DNA of 64,000 nt, taken from NCBI GenBank assembly GCA_947473805.1, contig CANJGB010000011.1:1-64000 (forward strand). Reading direction: 5' to 3'. The stretch comes from Alphaproteobacteria bacterium. GTDB lineage: Bacteria; Pseudomonadota; Alphaproteobacteria; Ferrovibrionales; Ferrovibrionaceae. The notes beneath the pieces were generated by a model. It saw nothing but the letters and a program-made list of their open reading frames with translations. It had not been told where the DNA came from and searched no databases. The translations under genes and the position numbers were made by a program. This document shows positions 21,043 to 27,937 of this stretch, one piece after another (position 1 is the first letter of the stretch; each line of letters begins with the position of its first letter).

Positions 21043-21056
21043 CTGGATCGATCCAG
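21043..21056. promoter_or_regulatory. 14-bp palindrome upstream of Thr-rich secreted protein
   Basis: CTGGATCGATCCAG is a perfect 14-bp palindrome ending 48 bases before the ATG at 21105. It could be an operator for the Thr-rich protein pair. No adjacent regulator gene is present. Confidence 0.35.
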
Positions 21057-21104
21057 CCGGCGTTGCCGTGTCCGAGGGCATCAATTGTCGCAAGGACTAA
21101 AAAA

Positions 21105-21455
21105 ATGAAACGCCATCTTATTATCGCTGCCGCCGCTTTGTGCATGGCCGGCAGTGGCGCTTTCGCGCAGACCTCGACGCAATCGACCACCACCACCACG
21201 GTGCCGGGCCTCGGCACCACCAATTCGACATCGACCGACGTCACCATCGACGCCAACGGCCGCAAGGTCGAAAAGAGCAAAAATTCGGCCAGCGGCATCG
21301 GCAGCACGACCACCAACTCGAGCACGTCGGTCACCAATCCCGATGGCTCCCGCTCCAGCACCACAACCAACGAGCGCGTGAAGACCACGCCGCTGGCGCC
21401 ATACCCGGGCGGTAGCAGCACGACTGAATCGACCACCACCACGACGACCAAGTAA
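21105..21455 (+). CDS. Secreted Thr/Ser-rich protein of unknown function
   Basis: The 116-residue product has a signal peptide (about residues 1-21, MKRHLIIAAAALC ... GAFA-Q) and a mature part made mainly of Thr, Ser, Asn and Gly. Two similar segments, TDVTIDANGRKVEKSK and TSVTNPDGSRSSTTTNERVK, look like short repeated beta-hairpins around DANG/PDGS turns. It contains no Cys and is hydrophilic, so it is probably periplasmic or released. It starts 151 bases after tRNA-Pro and is followed five bases later by a second Thr-rich lipoprotein. I do not recognise a family. Confidence 0.7.
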   Translation: MKRHLIIAAAALCMAGSGAFAQTSTQSTTTTTVPGLGTTNSTSTDVTIDANGRKVEKSKNSASGIGSTTTNSSTSVTNPDGSRSSTTTNERVKTTPLAPYPGGSSTTESTTTTTTK

Positions 21456-21460
21456 CGGAA

Positions 21461-21658
21461 ATGACCATGACCCGCGTCATGCAAACCCCGCGCTTCGCGC
21501 TTTGCCTCACTTTGGCAGTCCTCGGCACCACGCTGGGCGCGTGTGGCTCCGACAAGACCACCACGACGACGGAGCGCACCACCACGAACGTGCCGCAGTC
21601 GGTGCAGCCGATGGGCAGCACGACCACGACGACGACCACCAAACAGGTCACCGACTGA
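21461..21658 (+). CDS. Small Thr-rich lipoprotein
   Basis: This 65-residue product has a lipoprotein signal with lipobox LGAC (acylated Cys about residue 28), then a mature chain of only about 38 residues containing runs of Thr (TTTTTERTTT, TTTTTTTK). It lies five bases after the other Thr-rich gene and is followed by a strong terminator, so the two form a two-gene unit. The alternative start M3 (MTRVMQ...) is equally possible. Function is unknown; a small cell-envelope anchor or partner of the upstream protein is a guess. Confidence 0.65.
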   Translation: MTMTRVMQTPRFALCLTLAVLGTTLGACGSDKTTTTTERTTTNVPQSVQPMGSTTTTTTTKQVTD

Positions 21659-21689
21659 CGACGTGAACGACAGTACGCCGACGTAAAAG

Positions 21690-21723
21690 CGCCCCGGGTG
21701 GCGACAGCCAACCGGGGCGTTTT
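21690..21723 (+). terminator. Rho-independent terminator of the Thr-rich pair
   Basis: CGCCCCGG at 21690-21697 pairs with CCGGGGCG at 21712-21719, followed by TTTT at 21720-21723. It is preceded by AAAA, so it may also work for the convergent minus-strand gene ending at 21746. Confidence 0.8.
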
Positions 21724-21745
21724 CGTTGGTCTCGCTGGAGGAGAG

Positions 21746-21973
21746 TTAGAAGTCGAGGCCCCGCGTACCGAGCGGCGACTTGTTCTCCTGCTTGGCGATC
21801 TTCTGCTCTTCCTTCGTCGGGAGTTCCTTAGCCGCCGTGGCGGGAACCGGCTTGCCGCTGCGCTCGCCCAGGCGGTCGCCTGCGGCGGCTTCACCGTCGC
21901 GGCCTGGATGGGATGCCCGGGGCGACGACTTCTGCTGGTTTACCTGGCTGTCGGCCTGGTTCTGGTTTGCCAT
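21746..21973 (-). CDS. Small hydrophilic, probably disordered protein
   Basis: The 75-residue product (MANQNQADSQVNQQKSSPRA at its start) is rich in Gln, Lys, Ser, Glu and Pro, with no hydrophobic segment, no Cys, and a C-terminal KEEQKIAKQENKSPLG helix-like stretch. Such composition resembles small stress-associated proteins, but no named family is recognised. A GGGAG ribosome site lies close upstream. It is convergent with the Thr-rich lipoprotein gene and downstream of DUF427 with a hairpin between. Confidence 0.55.
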   Translation of the reverse strand: MANQNQADSQVNQQKSSPRASHPGRDGEAAAGDRLGERSGKPVPATAAKELPTKEEQKIAKQENKSPLGTRGLDF

Positions 21974-21990
21974 CTGAATCTCCCATTAAC

Positions 21991-22007
21991 GCCCCGTCGC
22001 ACGGGGC
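21991..22007. terminator. Hairpin between the DUF427 gene and the 75-residue protein gene
   Basis: GCCCCGT (21991-21997), a CGC loop, then ACGGGGC (22001-22007). The stem is strong but the minus strand has no real T-tract after it, so it may be a processing or weak termination site. Confidence 0.35.
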
Positions 22008-22050
22008 ACTTGCAGGAGAAAACGGCGCTCCAGGGCTGGCGGTTCCGCCG

Positions 22051-22428
22051 CTAGGGCTGGACCTCGATGCTGTCCACCCGGTCGGGATAAAAGGCGAGAT
22101 AGCCGTCGATCTGCGACACGGCCGGATACGCCGCCTCGTAGGTCCAGGCTGCATTGACTGACCGGTCGCCGCCGACGGGAATGCTGTAATACGCGCAGTC
22201 GCCCTTGTACGGGCAGTAGGTGGAGTGGGTGGTCCGGGCAAACAGCGCCATGTCCAAGTCATTGCGCGGAATGTATTGCACCGGTGGATAAACGCCCTCG
22301 CGCAAGGTCAGCGCCGCACGTGTATCGGCAACGATGCGGCCAGCGACCGAAACGACGACGCGTCGCGGATTGGGCTCGATGGTGATCGGATGATCGGGCC
22401 CGGGCACCTTGACTGTCTTTTCCATCAT
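22051..22428 (-). CDS. DUF427 domain protein
   Basis: This 125-residue single-domain protein shows the DUF427 hallmarks: RNDLDMALFARTTHSTYCPY then KGDCAYYSIPV, and IDGYLAFYPDRVDSIEV at the end. The family is a small beta-barrel-like fold of unknown biochemical role, widespread in aerobic bacteria. MM at the start gives two equivalent initiation codons (22428 or 22425). It is 14 bases downstream of the 62-residue protein gene on the same strand and probably co-transcribed with it. Confidence 0.88.
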   Translation of the reverse strand: MMEKTVKVPGPDHPITIEPNPRRVVVSVAGRIVADTRAALTLREGVYPPVQYIPRNDLDMALFARTTHSTYCPYKGDCAYYSIPVGGDRSVNAAWTYEAAYPAVSQIDGYLAFYPDRVDSIEVQP

Positions 22429-22442
22429 GGGTGCCGAACGTC

Positions 22443-22631
22443 TCAGGCGCGGGCTAGTTCACCTTCGCGGACGATCCATTGCTGTCCGCTCTGGCGGGCC
22501 TGCACCTGGTATTGCGGCTCCTCGGCCTCGAGCGGCACGAGGCGCACCACCTCGTAGGCGCCGGCCGGCGCGCCATAGTTCTTGCCGCGCACGATGTTGA
22601 CCGTCTGGCCAACCTTGAAGCGGTGTTCCAT
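22443..22631 (-). CDS. Small SH3-like protein of unknown function
   Basis: The 62-residue product begins MEHRFKVGQTVNIVRGK and continues YEVVRLVPLEAEEPQYQVQA, then WIVREGEL. The alternation of short beta strands around GQTV and YEVVRLVP resembles small SH3/KOW-like proteins found in alphaproteobacteria, where the function is unknown. It is 19 bases downstream of the 58-residue CxxC gene and 14 bases upstream of DUF427. Confidence 0.65.
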   Translation of the reverse strand: MEHRFKVGQTVNIVRGKNYGAPAGAYEVVRLVPLEAEEPQYQVQARQSGQQWIVREGELARA

Positions 22632-22650
22632 CAGGATCTCCGGCGAGGAA

Positions 22651-22827
22651 CTATTGCTGGCCGCGCAGGTCGAGATGGGCCTTCAGGCTGGCCGAGACGC
22701 AGTCGCGGCACTGCCAGCGAAACCCGCCGTTGAGCTGGCCAGCAAAGTGGCGATCATCGAGAGGCTTCTCGACCTTGCACTTGCTGCAGACACGGGTCGA
22801 TTCTTCGGTCTTGGTCGCGTTTTGCAT
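22651..22827 (-). CDS. 58-residue CxxC-CxxC putative zinc-binding protein
   Basis: ATG 22827 has a near-perfect ribosome site (AAGGAG, five bases upstream). The 58-residue product contains CSKC at residues 14-17 and CRDC at 40-43, with 22 residues between, which is a four-Cys zinc-ribbon layout. Basic and hydrophilic residues dominate and there is no signal or membrane segment. It probably leads a small operon with the 62-residue protein and DUF427. The function is unknown; a nucleic-acid or protein-binding zinc finger is possible. Confidence 0.7.
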   Translation of the reverse strand: MQNATKTEESTRVCSKCKVEKPLDDRHFAGQLNGGFRWQCRDCVSASLKAHLDLRGQQ

Positions 22828-23082
22828 GGCGGCTCCTTATGTGAACACGACGCCTGCGCGCCGGTGCAGGCGAAGGGCCCGGGATCGGGCATTTGCCTCA
22901 ATAATCGGGGCGGCCGCGCACCAGCGCCGCCACCGCCACAAATATCTGCCTGCGTGATCTCATCGTCTGGTCGCCCCGATTGCAAACCAGGGCGGCAGCA
23001 TCCTGCGGGCACTCATAGCACGTCGCGGCGGGCCACGCAGAAAAAGACAGGGGCGAAAAAGGCGGGCAACCGCCCCGCGAGG
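22828..23082. other. Intergenic stretch with an interrupted inverted repeat
   Basis: This 255-base gap holds the leader of the CxxC gene and the terminator of the next gene. AATCGGGGCG at 22903-22912 is matched by CGCCCCGATT at 22972-22981, and the pairing can be extended by TTTGC (22892-22896) with GCAAA (22982-22986) if six bases are bulged. No gene or RNA family is recognised. Confidence 0.4.
23055..23076 (-). terminator. Rho-independent terminator of the 55-residue protein gene
   Basis: On the minus strand GGCGG, loop TTGC and CCGCC are followed by TTTTT. It begins seven bases after the stop codon at 23083. The stem is short but GC-only. Confidence 0.6.
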
Positions 23083-23250
23083 TCAGTCGGCGGACGGCTC
23101 GTCCAGCGGGTCATCCGGCGAGATTTCGGGATCGCCCTCCTTGCGCATGGAGGCGCGCTCCTTTTGCAGCTTCAGCTTTTCGGCCTTCTTGGCGTCTTTG
23201 GCGCGCTGGCGCTCGGCCCGCTCAAGGTTGTAATTCGGTTTTCTGGCCAT
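23083..23250 (-). CDS. Small basic/acidic coiled protein (alphaproteobacterial type)
   Basis: The start ATG 23250 gives 55 residues beginning MARKPNYNLERAERQRAKDA. The first 40 residues are a highly charged, Lys/Arg/Ala-rich helix and the last 15 (ISPDDPLDEPSAD) are acidic and disordered. Short proteins starting MA(K/R)KPNYN(F/L)ER are frequent in alphaproteobacteria and carry no assigned function. A terminator follows directly. Upstream starts in the same frame are not conserved-looking. Confidence 0.7.
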   Translation of the reverse strand: MARKPNYNLERAERQRAKDAKKAEKLKLQKERASMRKEGDPEISPDDPLDEPSAD

Positions 23251-23608
23251 TCGGCACCTTGTAGGGGCGATGTTGGAGACTCGTTGCCGCACCTTAGCAC
23301 GTCCATCCGCAACAGGCGTATATCGACGGAAAATCCTTTGCCTATACGGGCTTCGCCCTCGTTCCGCACCTCGCGCCGCTTGACATTCCGGCCTTCGAAG
23401 CGCCCTATGGGCCGGTTCCAATCGGACTTTGGCCCTTTGCCTCCGCCGCGCTTCGATCTCCCGCCTCGGGGGCCTGACGCAGCGTTAGACGATCATTCCA
23501 AACAAGGTTGAACGCCGCAGCCGCGCGCTTTTGCGCGGACGGACACTGAGGCATGCGCGCGCCGTCGAAGCCATTTTTGGCGTGCGCAAGGTGCCAGCGG
23601 AGGATCCC
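23251..23608. other. 358-base intergenic region
   Basis: The region lies between two divergent small genes. A perfect TTGACA box is at 23380-23385, with CCCTAT 17 bases further (23403-23408), a possible plus-strand promoter far upstream of 23609. Frame 23298-23477 is open for 59 codons with a protein-like composition but has no ATG, GTG or TTG, so I do not call it a gene. Confidence 0.4.
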
Positions 23609-23842
23609 ATGCTGCCACGTGATGTATTTTGGGTGACGCGGGCCGGCGACCGCTGGTCTGTCGCGCAAGAGGGGATCAGCGAACCGCTCGGCTTCTATGC
23701 CCGCAAGGTCGAGGCGCTCGAGGCCGCGAAGCGGCAGGCGCAGCGCAGCCGTGGCGAAGTAAAGCTCGAACAGCCGGGCGGCCAGGTCGTTCAGGCCTTC
23801 TCGTACGTGCCGGCGAATACGGACGTACCCGCCGCGAAGTAG
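23609..23842 (+). CDS. DUF2188-like small protein
   Basis: ATG 23609 follows a GGAGG ribosome site and yields 77 residues. The stretch FWVTRAGDRWSVAQEGISEP and ALEAAKRQAQRSRGEVKLEQ resemble DUF2188 proteins (short beta-beta-alpha proteins with a W...V..(E/D) pattern and an A..A...A..R helix). The function is unknown. It is convergent with the DUF350 gene, 40 bases away. Confidence 0.6.
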   Translation: MLPRDVFWVTRAGDRWSVAQEGISEPLGFYARKVEALEAAKRQAQRSRGEVKLEQPGGQVVQAFSYVPANTDVPAAK

Positions 23843-23882
23843 TCCACCGAACCGCTGGTCCAGGCCGCGTCCGGCAACTGAC

Positions 23883-24293
23883 CTACCAGGTCATGCAGGC
23901 CGCGTTCAGCAGGCCGATCCCGATGGCGACGGCCGCGGCAATGATCGCCGCTGCCTCATCGCCGGTCGAAATGCGTCGCGCCAGGCCCGGCGCGATCAGC
24001 GCGGCAAGGAAGAACGCCAGCAGCTGAACCACCAGCGCCAGCGCCGACCAGATCAGCATGTCGGCCAGCGAGCGGCTTTGTTCGATGCTCTTCGCCAGTG
24101 GCAGGGCGAACCCCACCAGCGCGCCCCCGAAACTGATAGCCGCCGCCCGGTTGCCGTCACGGATCAGGCCGATCTCGCGATGCGGCGTGATCTGGATATA
24201 GATCAGCGCGAACACGGCGGCGAACACCAGTGCGCCGACGAGATAAAGCAGGAAGTCGGGTATCCCGGCCGAACTGACGGCGAACGCGTTCAT
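23883..24293 (-). CDS. DUF350 (YjfL-like) membrane protein
   Basis: ATG 24293 (MNAFAVSSAGIPDFLLYLVG) with a GGGAG ribosome site gives 136 residues; a TTG at 24314 is a weaker choice. Four membrane segments can be drawn: about 12-33, 53-70, 82-102 and 113-132. The conserved DUF350 charged stretch is ITPHREIGLIRDGNRAAAIS. It directly follows the YgiC-like gene, and the YgiB-YgiC-DUF350 order parallels the yjfKLMC/ygiBC gene sets of enterobacteria. Confidence 0.85.
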   Translation of the reverse strand: MNAFAVSSAGIPDFLLYLVGALVFAAVFALIYIQITPHREIGLIRDGNRAAAISFGGALVGFALPLAKSIEQSRSLADMLIWSALALVVQLLAFFLAALIAPGLARRISTGDEAAAIIAAAVAIGIGLLNAACMTW

Positions 24294-24303
24294 TGCCTCT
24301 CCC

Positions 24304-25464
24304 TCACGGTTCAATCACATGCGGCACGAAGCGCGCCGCATCGGTGGTGATCGGGTTGTCTTCCTCGCGGATGCCCAGGCCGCACGCCTCGCCCTTGACG
24401 ATCCACGACCCCAGCACCGGAAACTGACCATCGAATCCGGGCAAGGCCGCCAGCGCCTGGCGGATATAGCCCTCCTCGCCATATGGTCCCGGCGCGACGC
24501 GCGAACCGTCGAGCGTCACCAGCTGGATGTTCGCACCCTCGCGGCCCAGCAACGGCTTGCGCGCATAGTCCTGGCCCAGCGAAGCCGCCGCCGGGTCATC
24601 CTCGAAATAGGCCTGCAGAAGATTGGGATGACCGTCGAACATGTGCCACAGCACCGGCAGCAAGGCCTTGTTCGACAGCACCGCCTTCCATGGCGGCTCG
24701 ATGAAGGTCGTGCCCGAGGTCGCGAGATAGCGGCCGAAATCCTCGCGGAACAGCCACTCCCACGGATACAGCTTGAACATGTGGTCGATGGGATCGCCAT
24801 CAAGGTCGGTGAACACGCCGCGTGAATCGACGCCCAGTTCGTCAATGAACAGGAACTTGGTGTCGAGACCGCCCTGCCGCGCGCAATCCTCGAGATAGGC
24901 CGTCGTGCCGCGATCCTCGGCGCTGTCGCGCACGCAGGTGAAGTGCAGCCGGCGGTCGGGAATGCCTATCCCGCCAAAGCCCTCGATCAGATGTTCCTGG
25001 ATGGAATTATACTGGTCGGTGCCCTTGGGCAGCACGCCATTGCGGACCTGGTCCTCCATCCACAGCCATTGGAACACCGCCGCCTCGTACAGGCCGGTCG
25101 GCGTGTCGCCGTTGAACTCGTAGAGCTTTGCCGGCCCGTTGCCGTCATAGGCCAGGTCGAAGCGGCCATAGAGGTCCTTGTCGCCATCGCGCCAGCTCTG
25201 CCGCACAAAGCTCCACTGGCTGTCCGGAATCAGGAACCGCCGCATCAGGTCGTCGGAACCGAGGATGTGGTCCACCGCCGCATAGCACATCGACGCCAGT
25301 TCGGTCGTCGGCCCCTCGATATCGCGCTCGATCTGCTCCAGCGTGAAGCGGTAGCAGACGCTTTCGTCCCAATAGGGCTTGCCGTCGAAGGTGTGGAACT
25401 CGAAGCCCGCCTCGACCGCCTGGTCCTGCCAGTCCGGCCGCGGTGGTACGGTCGTGCGGCGCAT
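24304..25464 (-). CDS. YgiC-like glutathionylspermidine synthase-family ATP-grasp ligase
   Basis: This 386-residue protein matches the C-terminal ATP-grasp domain of glutathionylspermidine synthase but lacks the amidase half. Key segments are WDESVCYRFTLEQIERDIE near the start, GRFDLAYDGNGPAKLYEFNG then DTPTGLYEAAVFQWLWMED, and near the end KPLLGREGANIQLVTLDG and VLGSWIVKGEACGLGIRE. YgiC/YjfC proteins are believed to ligate a peptide and an amine using ATP, but the substrate is not known. The start abuts the YgiB stop with no gap, so the two are coupled. Confidence 0.9.
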   Translation of the reverse strand: MRRTTVPPRPDWQDQAVEAGFEFHTFDGKPYWDESVCYRFTLEQIERDIEGPTTELASMCYAAVDHILGSDDLMRRFLIPDSQWSFVRQSWRDGDKDLYGRFDLAYDGNGPAKLYEFNGDTPTGLYEAAVFQWLWMEDQVRNGVLPKGTDQYNSIQEHLIEGFGGIGIPDRRLHFTCVRDSAEDRGTTAYLEDCARQGGLDTKFLFIDELGVDSRGVFTDLDGDPIDHMFKLYPWEWLFREDFGRYLATSGTTFIEPPWKAVLSNKALLPVLWHMFDGHPNLLQAYFEDDPAAASLGQDYARKPLLGREGANIQLVTLDGSRVAPGPYGEEGYIRQALAALPGFDGQFPVLGSWIVKGEACGLGIREEDNPITTDAARFVPHVIEP

Positions 25465-26010
25465 TCAGCTATACACGCTGCCGAACCGGCCAGCGCTGCT
25501 GCCGAAGCCGCCGCGCTGCACCGACGGCGCAACCGACGCCTTGGTGATCGAGGCCGGCACCGAGGTCATGCCGGCCGAACGGGCGACGGTCTCGCCGCGC
25601 GCATTGCTGAACCCCGCGGCGTCCGGCGCACGGTACAGCGGCTGGCCGTAATAGGAGCCGCCCGACATCATCCGCCCCATCATGTAGCCCATCATGACCG
25701 GCATGAACCAGCCGCCACCCTCGCGGCGCAGCTGCGGGTCGGTATTTTCCGGGGCGGGGGTGCATTTGGCGGCGCCGAACGTTTCTTCGCATTCCTCGCG
25801 GTTGGCAAAGCGCGGGGCGACCTTTTCGTGCTCCACCTTGGCCGCGGCGATGGCTTCCTCGCACTGCGCCTGGGTGTAGCGGGCGGTCAGCGTGCACTGT
25901 TCCACCGTCTCGAACACGCCAACTTCGACTTTTTCCTGGTCGTCACAGGCAGCCATGGACAGGGCGGCAGTCCCCATCAGGACAAGGCGGATGGCACGCG
26001 AGCGTTTCAT
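25465..26010 (-). CDS. DUF1190 (YgiB-like) lipoprotein
   Basis: The 181-residue product has a lipoprotein signal with lipobox MAAC (Cys22) and then a Cys-containing N-terminal module (TVEQCTLTARYTQAQCEEAI, NREECEETFGAAKC) followed by a Gly/Met-rich stretch WFMPVMMGYMMGRMMSGG and a Ser/Gly-rich tail ending GSSAGRFGSVYS. This is the DUF1190/YgiB pattern. It is the first gene of the YgiB-YgiC-DUF350 unit and would sit at the envelope, perhaps as the partner or substrate of the YgiC ligase (inference). Confidence 0.87.
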   Translation of the reverse strand: MKRSRAIRLVLMGTAALSMAACDDQEKVEVGVFETVEQCTLTARYTQAQCEEAIAAAKVEHEKVAPRFANREECEETFGAAKCTPAPENTDPQLRREGGGWFMPVMMGYMMGRMMSGGSYYGQPLYRAPDAAGFSNARGETVARSAGMTSVPASITKASVAPSVQRGGFGSSAGRFGSVYS

Positions 26011-26161
26011 CGGGGTTTCCTCTCTGGCTCCGAGGGCCTATTTTACGTCCTTGTGGTCGCGAAGTCGCTTCTGAACCGCGCGCCGACCTGCTATGTAGCC
26101 GCCAGAACTGCCATGCACCGGCGTAACGCTGGCCTGCAGGCCATGTTTCCAGGGATTTCAA

Positions 26162-27937
26162 ATGACGATGTTCGAGGGCGTGGCCCCGGCCTTGGGCCGT
26201 GCATTGGCCGAACGAGGCTATACGGCGCTGACCCCGGTGCAGGAGGCCATGCTGCGGCCGGACGCCGGCGGCGACATGCTGGTATCGGCCCAGACCGGGT
26301 CGGGCAAGACCGTGGCCTTCGGCATCGGCCTGGCCGCGACCCTGCTGGGCGAGGCCGAGACGTTCGATGCCGTGGGCGCCCCCCTCGCCCTCGTGGTCGC
26401 GCCGACCCGTGAACTGGCCCTGCAGGTCAGCCGCGAACTGGAATGGCTATATGCGCCAACCGGCGCACGCATCCGCACCTGTATCGGCGGCATGGACATG
26501 CGCGACGAGCGCCGGGCCCTGTCCGGCGGCGCGCACATCGTGATCGGCACGCCGGGCCGCCTGCGCGACCATATCGAGCGCGGCTCGCTCGACATTTCCG
26601 GCCTGCGCGCCGTCGTGCTCGACGAGGCCGACGAGATGCTGGATCTCGGCTTCCGCGAGGACCTTGAGTTCATTCTCGACGCCGCCCCGGCCGACCGCCG
26701 CACGCTGCTGTTCTCCGCCACGGTGTCCAAGCCGATCGCGGCCTTGGCCAAGCGGTTCCAGCACGACGCGGTGCGCATTTCGACCACCCGCGACAACGAA
26801 CAGCACCGCGACATCGAATACCACGCCCTGCTGGTGGCGCCGAACGAGCGCGAGAACGCGATCATCAACGTGCTGCGCTATCACGACGCCAAGAGCGCCA
26901 TGGTGTTCTGCGGCACGCGCGAGATGGTCAAGCACCTGTCGGCCCGTCTCGCCAACCGCGGCTTCTCGGTCGTGGCGCTATCGGGCGAGCTGGAACAGCA
27001 CGAGCGTAACCGCTCGCTGCAGGCCATGCGCGACGGTCGCGCCCGCGTCTGCGTGGCGACCGATGTCGCCTCGCGCGGCATCGATCTGCCGAACCTGGAG
27101 CTCGTCATCCACGCCGACCTGCCGGTCAACCGCGAGGCGCTGCTCCACCGCAGCGGCCGCACCGGCCGCGCGGGCCGCAAGGGTGTCTGCGCGCTGATCG
27201 TGCCGCACAGCGGCCGCCGCGTGGCCGAGCGCCTGCTGAACGCCGCCAACATCAAGGCCGAATGGTCGCAGCCGCCGCAGCCCGCCGACATCGTCGCGCG
27301 CGACAACGAGCGCATCCTCGGCGCCATCGAACTGGGCGATCCGGCGAGCGTCGAGGAACAGGAGTTCGTCCGCAGCCTGCTGGCCCGCCACAGCGCCGAG
27401 CAGATCGCCACCGCCTGGCTGCGCCAGCAGCGCGCCCTGCAGCCGGCGCCAGAGGAACTGCTGGAGACCGGCGTGGTCGATGCGCCGCCGCGTCCGCACG
27501 GCGAGTTCGGCGATGCCACCTGGTTCCGCCTGACCGCTGGCCGCAAGCAGAACGCCGAGGCGCGCTGGCTGCTGCCGCTGATCTGCCGCGCCGGCCACAT
27601 CACCAAGCGTGACGTCGGCCAGATCCGCGTGTTCGAGGACGAGACCCACTTCCAGATCACTCGCGCCACCGCCGACCGCTTCATGGAATCGGTCAAGCGC
27701 ACCGGCACCGGCGAGAAGTCGATTTCCATCGCGCCGATGGAAGCCGGCGATGCGCCGCTGGCCCGCGCGCAGGAAGCGCGAACCCAGGAACCGCCCGCCC
27801 GGGAACCCCGTGCGCAGGCGCCGCGCCCGCAGGGCAAGCTGGCCATGTCCGGGGCGAAGCCGCATGCCAAGCCGGCGTGGAAGAAGTCGTCGCGGCCCTA
27901 CAAGCCCGACGGCAAGCCGAAGCGCCAGAACGGCTAG
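26162..27937 (+). CDS. DEAD-box RNA helicase with DbpA-type RNA-binding domain
   Basis: The 591-residue protein shows every core motif: GYTALTPVQEAML (Q), AQTGSGKT (I), PTRELA (Ia), GTPGRL (Ib), DEAD at residues 154-157 (II), SAT (III), ATDVASRGID (V) and HRSGRTGRAG (VI). After the helicase core (about 1-380) comes a DbpA-like RNA-binding domain (about 455-530, RLTAGRKQNAEARWLLPLIC). The last 60 residues are rich in Pro, Arg and Lys and probably disordered. Such proteins remodel ribosomal RNA during assembly; DeaD/DbpA subtype is not settled. The stop overlaps the convergent IclR stop region. Confidence 0.95.
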   Translation: MTMFEGVAPALGRALAERGYTALTPVQEAMLRPDAGGDMLVSAQTGSGKTVAFGIGLAATLLGEAETFDAVGAPLALVVAPTRELALQVSRELEWLYAPTGARIRTCIGGMDMRDERRALSGGAHIVIGTPGRLRDHIERGSLDISGLRAVVLDEADEMLDLGFREDLEFILDAAPADRRTLLFSATVSKPIAALAKRFQHDAVRISTTRDNEQHRDIEYHALLVAPNERENAIINVLRYHDAKSAMVFCGTREMVKHLSARLANRGFSVVALSGELEQHERNRSLQAMRDGRARVCVATDVASRGIDLPNLELVIHADLPVNREALLHRSGRTGRAGRKGVCALIVPHSGRRVAERLLNAANIKAEWSQPPQPADIVARDNERILGAIELGDPASVEEQEFVRSLLARHSAEQIATAWLRQQRALQPAPEELLETGVVDAPPRPHGEFGDATWFRLTAGRKQNAEARWLLPLICRAGHITKRDVGQIRVFEDETHFQITRATADRFMESVKRTGTGEKSISIAPMEAGDAPLARAQEARTQEPPAREPRAQAPRPQGKLAMSGAKPHAKPAWKKSSRPYKPDGKPKRQNG

